A stretch of 62,966 nt of DNA from IMG/VR virus record IMGVR_UViG_3300033143_001983, positions 1-62,966 of that record; one strand, written 5' to 3'. The position numbers were made by a program, and so were the translations under genes. Position 1 is the stretch's first letter; every line of letters starts with the position of its first letter. The notes under the pieces were generated by a model. The model worked only from the letters and a program-made list of their open reading frames with translations, did not search any database and was not told where the DNA came from. Shown here piece after piece: positions 26,701 to 34,476 of this stretch. This DNA is from a virus.

Positions 26701-28638
26701 CCAACATTTTCAACTGTGTTTAGTCCAGATGTTGAGTCGGACAATAAAGAACTTCCAAATAGAATCTATTACTCTAAGAAAAATGAGCCTGAAGCGGTTC
26801 CAATTGTAAATTATATTGATGTAGGAACTCAAGATGGCGAAATTAAAAGAATACTGGCTCTACGTGACAACTTATTCGTTCTCAAAGATGATGGAATATA
26901 TGTCGTTTCTGGTACTTCTGCACCGGATTGGTCTGTTCGACTTATCGACAGTACTAAGATACTCGCTGCTGATAGTGCTGTTGTTTTAAATAACCAAATC
27001 TACTGTTTAACTGAGCAAGGTATTACAAGAATTAATGGTTCTGGTGCAGCAATTATATCTCGTGGAATTGAGGATCAAATTGACTTAATTACGAATCAAC
27101 AATTTGACTACGCTTCCAACACATTTGGAATAGCTTATGAGAATGATAGAGCTTATATAATGTTCGCTCCTAAAGATAGTACTGATACTTCTGCGACTCA
27201 AGCTTTTAGATATAATATATTTGAGCAAACTTGGTCTAAGTGGGAATATGAAGCTACTTGTGGACACGTACTTGCAAGAAACAATAAGCTTTATCTTGGA
27301 GAAGCTGACAGAAACGTCATCTCTCAAGAAAGAAAGAATAACGATAGAACAGATCATGCTGATAGAAACTTTTCCGCAGCAATTAATACTGATGGAGTAG
27401 AGGCTAATGTTGTAGAGCTTTCTAGCTTAGTCGGAGTTGAGGTAAATGACGTAATAGTACAAGAACAAGAAGTAACTATTAACTACATAAATAACCGCCT
27501 TTTAAGAAAGATGGACTATTTTGATACTAACTTATCTCTAGGATCTTCTGGAGGTATTGTAACATACCCTGATACTAGTACTGTAAATTTCTACACTCCG
27601 TATCCTCATCAACTTGAAAACGGATCTACATGGTCTATTAGAATAGTAAGTAGTGAGCCAACTACAACAATAGAAGATTACGTAGTAACTAAAATAGACG
27701 CTAATAATTTCACTATACCTTATGACAGCTCTTCTTTTTCAATAGATGAGGCTATTTTCAAAGAATATTACTATAGAACATTTATTGCGTCAAATGGAGA
27801 TAATATTCCGGCAATAATGGAAGCCTTGAATGATCATTTGTTTTTATTAGATTTTTATTCAGCACCATCTTATGTAGGGACTACTATATACAATCCCGGA
27901 GATATTGTTAAATTTAACAGTTTAAAGTATGAGTGTATTTTAGTAACCACAGGGATAGATGATACATCAGAAGATCCTTCTGGGGCGGCTACGGACAATA
28001 CTTATTGGAGTTATATAACAACTGTTCCTGTTATAAGTAACAAAACCTATACATATATTAATGTCAGAGCTAATACTGAACTTTTAGTAGACGAGCTTAA
28101 TACTACATTAGCAATCACCTCTATAAAGTCATATAAGAAGCCTACAACGGTTTTCTATGAGGCATATATAGAATCTATTGATAAGCTTAGAAATCAAGTT
28201 ACAATGCATATAGAGCGTCCATTTATAGAAGGTGCTATAGAAGTTTATAAAGGCTTCACATGTACAATTGAGTGGAATCCGCAACATTTCGGAGATCCTT
28301 CAGCACTTAAGCAAATAAACTATGTGACAATTATGTTCGATCAAAACAACTTTTATAATGCTACGGCAAGTTTTGCTTCTGACGTATCCCAAGCACTTAA
28401 TACCGTCAATTTCAAAGGAAAAGGAATTGGATATTGGGGAGATATGCCTTGGTCAGATCCTAACCATTATTGGGGCGGAGTTGGAAATGACGTACCGTTT
28501 AGGAATCCAGTTCCAAGAAGTAAGCAGAAATGTAGATATTTATCCATTACTTTCGAGCATAAAAATGCAAGAGAAGACTTTAGAATAGTGGGAATTAGTG
28601 GAGTAGTTAGAGCAATTAGTGATAGGGCGTACAGATAA
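23743..28638 (+). CDS. Tail nozzle (tail tubular protein B-like), very large, 1631 aa
   Basis: The N-terminal phrase SQRQATNVNIDEEGVISPRR and a central beta-propeller signature (RILALRDNLFVLKDDGIYVV; NQIYCLTEQGITRINGSG) identify a gp12-type nozzle. T7 gp12 has about 800 residues, so this one is about twice as long. At about residues 820-863, 915-955 and 1373-1425 it carries three similar modules with Y-x-C, DPSG or PSG, and N-x-YW. They resemble small carbohydrate-binding domains inserted into loops. Confidence 0.82.
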   Translation: MGGTRANMIKARGLVTYGSEISVAEGSQRQATNVNIDEEGVISPRRGFNDYAGPTTGSSDSLAIVSQIMEYKDSILRQYQDKVEYEDSNGDFQAINGSYAKLRNGYRTKYQESNSNLYFTSDVGIQKISVKDRASLNADMITAAGGIKAGYSSGKVVPTVGGFLPPESKVAYRVMFGTKDANNNLIYGSPSSRFVVSNYNTSTITPESCSIDILLYGTIANGDYFTYSNSTGKYTIYFDIDTNSVEPKTSRTIGSTYIKVPIQAIGTNKAVAAVLANEMSAIPNSNISIDTTIDTKVIIETSEEGDIAGITDAKDKDDTGSIPLVILTATDAEGNVQEGSSTTVEVTGVVPNNTTTDYFYQVYRSSTISVSTGLTVNDLDPGDELNLVYEAGLTDEEVTAGEFTFTDTTPESFRAEAAPLHTNNATGEGILQANEVPPIALDIELFRGYMFYANTKEKHRTEFTIVSVDDFVSGSTKIVIGNSDITRYYTFIGTTQVQDITIDTIPLNGTYFNLYSANDERRYYVYFGGIDPEVAGAIGYRIDITGSPSTSDIADRIEAALVDNIDVTLSVLSNVVTFTHTNNGYTTGITNGIGANITIDTPSTLGTGELSGTDEGGDVLLSGLISVGQSIDETARSLVKIISKDPDSPVNAYYLSSSEDLPGNILLEARSLEDKYFYLSVESGTPAYSAVTEYKVNDEVEIDIDQGGAPSKGFIADGDYVSINSNVNNYTFWFNVSGGASDPLIPGTIGIEVDISALPTSDGLVRVLLGDAMEAISNFEYHITTIGTIKLHSKTIEDMPDSTITIADVLLPVTITNTDNEVDATDRVLFNENIYVCAQNTLGNDPSGTTANNAYWTYVDIGAEFTPELPISRNIEEYTGATTVTNIKLTSHDYITGDEVFVGVFEVPYDNAVAYLAATPDVVEYSGNLYECILDSTGNLPSGDTTDNTYWKYISEQFSGVYPVTYIDDDNFSIVVATPAATVSFVPTFSTVFSPDVESDNKELPNRIYYSKKNEPEAVPIVNYIDVGTQDGEIKRILALRDNLFVLKDDGIYVVSGTSAPDWSVRLIDSTKILAADSAVVLNNQIYCLTEQGITRINGSGAAIISRGIEDQIDLITNQQFDYASNTFGIAYENDRAYIMFAPKDSTDTSATQAFRYNIFEQTWSKWEYEATCGHVLARNNKLYLGEADRNVISQERKNNDRTDHADRNFSAAINTDGVEANVVELSSLVGVEVNDVIVQEQEVTINYINNRLLRKMDYFDTNLSLGSSGGIVTYPDTSTVNFYTPYPHQLENGSTWSIRIVSSEPTTTIEDYVVTKIDANNFTIPYDSSSFSIDEAIFKEYYYRTFIASNGDNIPAIMEALNDHLFLLDFYSAPSYVGTTIYNPGDIVKFNSLKYECILVTTGIDDTSEDPSGAATDNTYWSYITTVPVISNKTYTYINVRANTELLVDELNTTLAITSIKSYKKPTTVFYEAYIESIDKLRNQVTMHIERPFIEGAIEVYKGFTCTIEWNPQHFGDPSALKQINYVTIMFDQNNFYNATASFASDVSQALNTVNFKGKGIGYWGDMPWSDPNHYWGGVGNDVPFRNPVPRSKQKCRYLSITFEHKNAREDFRIVGISGVVRAISDRAYR

Positions 28639-29042
28639 TGAAACTTAATAATGTAACAGAAATCAGACCTGACGACTTCGACAAAGAGGATCGTAAAACT
28701 ATAGGTCAATTAGCCGGGATAATTAATCCATTTATGCAGCAACTAGTTGAAATACTGGATAAGAGGGTTGATTTCGAGAATAGAGTTGAAAATTACATAG
28801 AAGTTGACATGACAGTTGATGAAAGTGGAGTTCCTGTCCTGAATAACAAGATATCCACTGGAAAGACAAATGTTAGAGGATTGCCAGTAATTAACGCATA
28901 TAGTACCGTAAATGCTACTATTACGCCTACTGAGCAGCCATTTATAAGCTTTACTCAATTAGCAGAAGGATTCGTCCAAGTTAATAAGATAACGGGAATT
29001 CCGGCTAACGAGAAGTTTAGATTAAATATTATCGTGTACTAG
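28638..29042 (+). CDS. Short tail-tip protein, 134 aa
   Basis: Coupled to the nozzle by TAATG. An N-terminal helical segment (TIGQLAGIINPFMQQLVEIL) is followed by beta strands ending KFRLNIIVY. Proteins of this build follow the nozzle in several podoviruses and may plug or decorate the tail tip. Assigned by context only. Confidence 0.55.
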   Translation: MKLNNVTEIRPDDFDKEDRKTIGQLAGIINPFMQQLVEILDKRVDFENRVENYIEVDMTVDESGVPVLNNKISTGKTNVRGLPVINAYSTVNATITPTEQPFISFTQLAEGFVQVNKITGIPANEKFRLNIIVY

Positions 29043-29077
29043 TAAGTATTTGATTTTACTGTACATTAAGAAAATAG

Positions 29078-29100
29078 TACTGTCTAGAGGCAGTATTTTT
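29078..29100 (+). terminator. Intrinsic terminator fused to a late promoter
   Basis: The stem TACTGTC / GGCAGTA (one G-U pair) has a TAGA loop and is followed by TTTTT. The last three T residues are also the first three of late promoter element 6. Transcription of the tail block would stop exactly where the next one is initiated. Confidence 0.85.
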
Positions 29101-29115
29101 AACAACTATATATAG
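29098..29115 (+). promoter_or_regulatory. Late promoter element 6 (internal virion proteins)
   Basis: TTTAACAACTATATATAG is followed by GGGAGTC...CTCCC. The ACTATATATAGGGAG stretch looks strikingly like the 3' half of a T7 RNA polymerase promoter, with the transcript starting as a GGGAG hairpin. Confidence 0.72.
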
Positions 29116-29155
29116 GGAGTCTTTACTCTCCCTTAATACTATTGAGGAATGACTA

Positions 29156-30847
29156 ATGCCATTTGTTGACGATCCAAACGCAGAAGAAACAGGTAATGTA
29201 GCAGGAGCTAATCCTCTACAGCAAGGTTCTGGACCTGCCGCAGCTCCTAGTGCGCCCTCTGGTGACGCTAATCAAGCATCTGCTGGTGGTTCTGCCACTA
29301 TGGAATCTACCCAAGCTGGGCAGCAAGGTCAACCTACTACAAGTAAAAAAGGACCAGCATCTTCAGGGATGTTTACCAATATTCAGAAATATGTACAAAA
29401 GAACATACCTCAAGCTAAGAAAATGGCTGGAGCAGTTACTCAGGACTTTAGCAAACAAGCCGGAGAAATAAGATCTGCTGCTGAATCAAAACAAAAAGAA
29501 CAAGCTGAGTTATTAAAATTAAATGAACAGAAAATGGCAGAAGAGAAAAAGTGGGCTACTGGACAAGTAGGACAGGTTATGGGAACAACTCCTGCTCCTG
29601 AACCGACCACTCCTAGTCCGGGAGCTGAAGCAACTCCTCCTATGATGTACAATCCATCTCAAGAAGATGCAGATAGATTTTCTGCGGTAGCTCAAGATAA
29701 TTTAGAAGGTCTAGGTCTAGCTGACGTATCAGATCTTAATCTTGCTCAACAACAAAATAGAATGGCAGCTTTAGGACAACTTGCTGGCAGAGCTAAAACT
29801 GAACAAGGCAGAAGAGACTTACTTGGACAAACTTTTCAAAAGAGAGGCGATTATAGTAGAGGGATGTCAGGTTTAGATCAACTTATAACTTCTGGTGATA
29901 AAGCAGCTAGAGAATCTCTTATAAGAGGAACTCAAAGAGAAGCAGCAGGTTTAGGAGCTGATTTAAGAGGAATTGCCGCTACTCAAGGCGGTTTATTAAA
30001 AGACCAAGATAAAGCAATTGGTGGTTTTGGGAAATCTATATCAGATTTATTATATGGAGAACAAGGTGCCGTAACTGGATTAGAGAGTGATATAGAATCT
30101 AAGTATGGGGTAGTAGATGATCCAAATACTCCTGATATTGATGAAAGCACAGGAATGATAGGAGAGTATAGTTCAATGTCAAAAGCTATACAAGACGCTT
30201 CTGCTGCTGGTGGAGATTATAAATTTAATAAAGATCAATTAGAAAAATTAGGACTAACTGCTGGACAAAATATATATGATTTAGATCTAGCAGGGTATAT
30301 AAGTTCAAAAGGTCCGACTATGGCACAAGCTATGACTCCAGATCAAGCCGCTAAATTAGCTGCATTGACTAAACTAAGTGGAGCAGATGCTCATAAATAC
30401 GGAGTAACAGCAGAACAAGCAGCAGCAGAATATGATCCAGCTAGTATAATAAGTCCAGAATTTCAAGCAAACTTAGCGTCTGCTGAAGAAAGATATGGAA
30501 AAGAAGCCACCCAATTAGAAAGTTTAACTAAACAAAAACCTTTGTATGAGAAATTAGCTCCTATACAGAACGAAATAGATAAATTGAATTACGAACAACA
30601 ACATGCATTTACACCGGATACAGATGTAGCAAAAAGAATAGCCGAATTAGAAAACCAAGCTGGTGCATATAAAAGTCAATTATCGGCTCTTCAGCAACCA
30701 GATTTTGGATCAGGATATTCCTATTCAAATGCTTTTGATCAAGCGACTTTCGATAAATTATTAGCTAATCAAGCAGGATTTAGAAAGATAGGAGGACTTC
30801 AAGCAGTAGCTCCTACAGTCCCATCAAATAAAAGGACGGCTAACTAA
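29156..30847 (+). CDS. Internal virion protein, 563 aa
   Basis: A Gln/Ala/Gly-rich, low-complexity N-terminus (GNVAGANPLQQGSGPAAAPS) is followed by long helical stretches (ADVSDLNLAQQQNRMAALGQ) and a Gln-rich C-terminus. Such proteins are ejected with DNA in podoviruses. The phrase QQNRMAALGQL occurs again in the neighbour at 31182, so the two probably derive from duplication. No catalytic motif is seen. Confidence 0.65.
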   Translation: MPFVDDPNAEETGNVAGANPLQQGSGPAAAPSAPSGDANQASAGGSATMESTQAGQQGQPTTSKKGPASSGMFTNIQKYVQKNIPQAKKMAGAVTQDFSKQAGEIRSAAESKQKEQAELLKLNEQKMAEEKKWATGQVGQVMGTTPAPEPTTPSPGAEATPPMMYNPSQEDADRFSAVAQDNLEGLGLADVSDLNLAQQQNRMAALGQLAGRAKTEQGRRDLLGQTFQKRGDYSRGMSGLDQLITSGDKAARESLIRGTQREAAGLGADLRGIAATQGGLLKDQDKAIGGFGKSISDLLYGEQGAVTGLESDIESKYGVVDDPNTPDIDESTGMIGEYSSMSKAIQDASAAGGDYKFNKDQLEKLGLTAGQNIYDLDLAGYISSKGPTMAQAMTPDQAAKLAALTKLSGADAHKYGVTAEQAAAEYDPASIISPEFQANLASAEERYGKEATQLESLTKQKPLYEKLAPIQNEIDKLNYEQQHAFTPDTDVAKRIAELENQAGAYKSQLSALQQPDFGSGYSYSNAFDQATFDKLLANQAGFRKIGGLQAVAPTVPSNKRTAN

Positions 30848-31179
30848 TGGAACTATACGCTGAATATATTAAAGAAAGAGAAGGTATGGATCTAATCGAA
30901 AAAGAATATGGATTTTGTACCTATAAAGTAATTAACGAATACATATATTTAGCAGATATATACATAAAAAAAGAAATGAGAAAAAATAACTTAGCTAGAG
31001 TATTAACAAATGAAGTTGAAGCGATAGGAATAGATAATAATTGTAAATTTATTCTAGGAAGTTTTTGCTTAGATACTAATAACTGGAGATCTGGGAAAGC
31101 GTTAGTAAAATCACTTGGATTTAAATACTACGAAAAACAAAAGAAGACTAACATGATATATGTAATTAAGGAGATATAG
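30847..31179 (+). CDS. GNAT-family N-acetyltransferase
   Basis: This 110-residue protein has the GNAT core. The strand and turn YIYLADIYIKKEMRKNNLAR correspond to motif A (acetyl-CoA pyrophosphate loop region R-x-x-N/G-x-A), followed by a helix. The strand FILGSFCLDTNNW and SGKALVKSLGFKYYEK form motif B. It is short for the family, so the N-terminal strand may be reduced. It lies between two internal virion genes with overlaps on both sides and is likely co-expressed late. The substrate is unknown. Confidence 0.75.
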   Translation: MELYAEYIKEREGMDLIEKEYGFCTYKVINEYIYLADIYIKKEMRKNNLARVLTNEVEAIGIDNNCKFILGSFCLDTNNWRSGKALVKSLGFKYYEKQKKTNMIYVIKEI

Positions 31180-31181
31180 TA

Positions 31182-33137
31182 ATGGGAACCGTAGCAGCAA
31201 TTGGAGGAATAGCCTCTTTGGTCGGTAGCAAGATGGCAAGCGATAGTGCTGAGAAATCAGCTAAAGACGCATCAAATCTAACAAGACAACAAATGGCTAG
31301 ATTAGACGCTATAGATCTTCCTGATGAAGAGAAGATGAGACTTTTACTAGAAAACCCAGAATTAATGGGACTTTTAGAAGCTGAAGGTATTGATCCATCT
31401 AAACTAGGTGAAATCTCACTAGATCCTCAGTTACGTGAAAAGCAAATGGCAGCGTTAGAATCTCTTCAAACTCAAGCAGATGAAGGACTAACGGCTACTG
31501 ATAAATACTCAATGGAGCAAATGTTAGGTGATGTTTCAGCACAACAAAGATCACAACAGGCTGGGATTGAGTCAGAAATGGCTCGTAGAGGCATGGACAG
31601 TTCAGGTGCAGCTCTTATGGCGAAGCTTCAAGCAGGTCAATCTGGAGCTAATACAGCTCGTGATAAGGCTATGCAAATGGCAGCTCAAGGTCAACAGAAT
31701 AGAATGGCAGCATTGGGTCAATTAGGCGCACAATCAGGTCAAATGCAACAACAAGAATTTGGTCGTCAAGCTCAAGTAGCTTCTGCACAAGATGCAATTG
31801 CTAGAGCAAATGCTATGAATCGTCAGAGTGTTTCTGGGCAAAACTTAGCAGCTAGACAAGCAATTGAAAACCAAAGAGCTAACTTATCTAACCAACAACA
31901 AATGTATAATAAAGGATTAGAGCAACAACGATTTGAAAATGAACTCAAGAAAGCTGGACAGCAAGGCACTGCTTCTCAACATGCTGCAACTGCTGCTAGT
32001 AATGTTGCTCAATCTCAAGCAAAAGCTGGAGCTGACATGTGGAAAACTGCCGCAGGTCTTGGATCGTCTTATATGCAATATGGACAAGAAGATGGTGGAG
32101 TTGTAAAAGCTGCTGATGGCGGAGTTATGTCAAGAGAATCTATGCCAGTTCAAAATCAACAAGCAATGATTGATGAAGAAAATAGACAAAAAGAAGCTAA
32201 GCAACATGAGAAGTTTAAAAAAGACTATATGAAAAGAGTTCGTAGTGAGTTAAACCCTGCTGCTGAAGAAGCTAGACAGGAAGTAACCGGAGAAGGTCCA
32301 GCTAAAGCCTCTAATGGTGGATTAATTAAACCAGCAGAAGAAGCAAGACAAGAAGTAACAAGAACTGGTACTGCTAGAGCACAAGACGGAGCATTACTAG
32401 AAGACGTTACTAGACCTTCAGAATTAACTCCAGAAGGAACAGACTTTGAAAGTCCTGATGCTAGAAAATCTGCAATAATGGCAGCACTTATGTCTCAAAT
32501 GCAGAATATGGACCCTGAGCAAAATGTACCTATGAGAAGAGAAGATGGGGGAATACTTAATAGACCAAGCGAAGAGGAATTGAAGGTAGCTACTGACTAT
32601 TTAAAGCAACCAAATATAAACGAAAGTGAACTTGACCCAACTGGAATATTAAGGCGAGTATCTGGCAGAACGATGGTAGAGACTACTGACGATGACGGTA
32701 ATACTCGCTATAGAGAGGCGGAACAAGGAATAGGAGCAGGACGAGAGGTGGGAATTCCTTTACCTTTTCAAGAAGAACTGGGATTGGCACAGCTAAAAAA
32801 TTATATGTCAAACATGAAATCTAATAATGAATATGCTAATGGTGGACCTGTTTATGCTTCTAACGGAACAGGCGAGATTATTGATTCTGGAATGGGTTCT
32901 TTTGCCGGAGATAGAGTTGACGCAAAAGTTAATGATGGTGAAATTATAATTAATGCTCCACAGCAACAACGCTTAATGGATCTTCTTAGAGGAGAGATTA
33001 GTGTTGACGAATTGGGAACAGATGATATAGTAGAAGGTGTGCCTAGAGATTTCAGAGATGATATGCACGAAGAATTAGAAGCTGAATCTGAAGAAGTATC
33101 AGGTATTAAGAAGCTTTTAGAAATGTTAGGAGAGTAA
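31182..33137 (+). CDS. Internal virion structural protein, 651 aa
   Basis: The N-terminus has a Gly/Ala segment (GTVAAIGGIASLVGSKMA), then Gln/Ala-rich helices. The centre contains a tandem unit, AEEARQEVT(G/R), each followed by a DGG- or NGG-turn (GGVVKAADGGV; ASNGGLIKP). The C-terminal domain GDRVDAKVNDGEIIINAPQQ is a common end domain of large phage virion and injection proteins. The role is probably internal core or DNA ejection. Confidence 0.7.
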   Translation: MGTVAAIGGIASLVGSKMASDSAEKSAKDASNLTRQQMARLDAIDLPDEEKMRLLLENPELMGLLEAEGIDPSKLGEISLDPQLREKQMAALESLQTQADEGLTATDKYSMEQMLGDVSAQQRSQQAGIESEMARRGMDSSGAALMAKLQAGQSGANTARDKAMQMAAQGQQNRMAALGQLGAQSGQMQQQEFGRQAQVASAQDAIARANAMNRQSVSGQNLAARQAIENQRANLSNQQQMYNKGLEQQRFENELKKAGQQGTASQHAATAASNVAQSQAKAGADMWKTAAGLGSSYMQYGQEDGGVVKAADGGVMSRESMPVQNQQAMIDEENRQKEAKQHEKFKKDYMKRVRSELNPAAEEARQEVTGEGPAKASNGGLIKPAEEARQEVTRTGTARAQDGALLEDVTRPSELTPEGTDFESPDARKSAIMAALMSQMQNMDPEQNVPMRREDGGILNRPSEEELKVATDYLKQPNINESELDPTGILRRVSGRTMVETTDDDGNTRYREAEQGIGAGREVGIPLPFQEELGLAQLKNYMSNMKSNNEYANGGPVYASNGTGEIIDSGMGSFAGDRVDAKVNDGEIIINAPQQQRLMDLLRGEISVDELGTDDIVEGVPRDFRDDMHEELEAESEEVSGIKKLLEMLGE

Positions 33138-33138
33138 A

Positions 33139-34476
33139 ATGGCTAATAATTTAGACGACATATATAGAAAGCTAGCAGGACTTAATGAGCCTACTGAACC
33201 TGAAGATCAATTAGTACCAGATGCTATGTCTTTAGGCGCTGATCAAGAAGCTGCCGAAATTAATGAACAGGCTAATCAACAAGCAATGGCTCCTAGTATG
33301 AAGACAAAAGAGCAATTAGAAGCTGAGCAAATAGAAAAAGAACTAGACGTTCCTGCTCCAGAAGCTCCTAAAACTCCTTTACAAGAATTATTAGAAAAAA
33401 GCAATGCTCTTAGAGAGAAATCTGCCGCAGATATAAAAACAGCTTCAGAAGAAGATAAAAGGCGTGCATTAGGAGCTAGTATTGCTAAAGCATTAGGAAA
33501 TTTAGGTGCAGCAAATATTCAAGCAAGAACTGGACAGAACGTAGGACTTAAAGGTTTTAAACCAGTAGAAGTAAAAGATACAGCTTCTAAAATTGGAAAA
33601 CAAAGAAATGAAATGATTCGTCAATTACAAGATGAATATAAACTACTTCAAGCAGATAGAAAGTCTGGAATGACTCCGTATCAAAAAGCTCAATTAGAAG
33701 AGTCAGAAAAAGATCGTGCATTAAAAGAAAAGTTGGCGAAAGTAAAAGCTGCTATAACTCCTAAAAAAGAAACAGAATTTGGAAAAGCTTTAAGCAAAGC
33801 ACAAGCTAAGGATTTTGCAGAATCTCAATCTGGACTACAAAAAACAGCAGGTGGGATTGATAAGATTGATGAAGCTCTTATTTCCCAATTAGAATATTCT
33901 AAATCTAAATTTGGAGGAACTGGACCACTAGCTACTCTTGGTGGATTTACTAAGTATGTTTCTTCTGACACTGAAGCACTTGATGCTAAGTTCAAAGACA
34001 TTGACTTGAAAAACATGGTAACTACGTTCTCAGGTATGTCAAAAGCAGTAGATTCAGATGCAGAGAGAAGAGCTTGGAAAGCAACTCAAGCATCAGTTTC
34101 AAATGATGATAAAACAAATGTTCAAATCCTACTTGGATCTAAAAGTTCGCTATTAAAAAATAAAGCAATTGCAGAAGCTAAAGCAGAGTTTGTTAAGCAA
34201 CGTGGTAACTTAAATGAGTTCACACATCCTATTTTAGAAGGTAAAGTTACTACTTTGGTAGATCTTAATGGAAATATGCAATTAGTTGAAAAAAATAAAG
34301 TAGCTGATTTAAAAGCTAATGGATTCATCACAGTTGATCAACATGCGCTAGATCTTCTTGCAGGTAAAAAGTCAAGTGATGCAATTCCAAGAAAGATACA
34401 AAGAGTTATGGCGGCAAATCCGGGCATAACTAGAGAAGAAGTTATCGAAGCTTTGAAAAAGAAAGGAAAACTATAA
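33139..34476 (+). CDS. Internal virion protein, 445 aa, helical
   Basis: Mostly helical and charged, with a Met/Gln/Ala-rich N-terminus and a basic C-terminus (RKIQRVMAANPGITREEVIE). It lacks enzymatic motifs and is coupled on both sides by overlapping codons. It is likely part of the ejected core with its neighbours. Confidence 0.6.
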   Translation: MANNLDDIYRKLAGLNEPTEPEDQLVPDAMSLGADQEAAEINEQANQQAMAPSMKTKEQLEAEQIEKELDVPAPEAPKTPLQELLEKSNALREKSAADIKTASEEDKRRALGASIAKALGNLGAANIQARTGQNVGLKGFKPVEVKDTASKIGKQRNEMIRQLQDEYKLLQADRKSGMTPYQKAQLEESEKDRALKEKLAKVKAAITPKKETEFGKALSKAQAKDFAESQSGLQKTAGGIDKIDEALISQLEYSKSKFGGTGPLATLGGFTKYVSSDTEALDAKFKDIDLKNMVTTFSGMSKAVDSDAERRAWKATQASVSNDDKTNVQILLGSKSSLLKNKAIAEAKAEFVKQRGNLNEFTHPILEGKVTTLVDLNGNMQLVEKNKVADLKANGFITVDQHALDLLAGKKSSDAIPRKIQRVMAANPGITREEVIEALKKKGKL

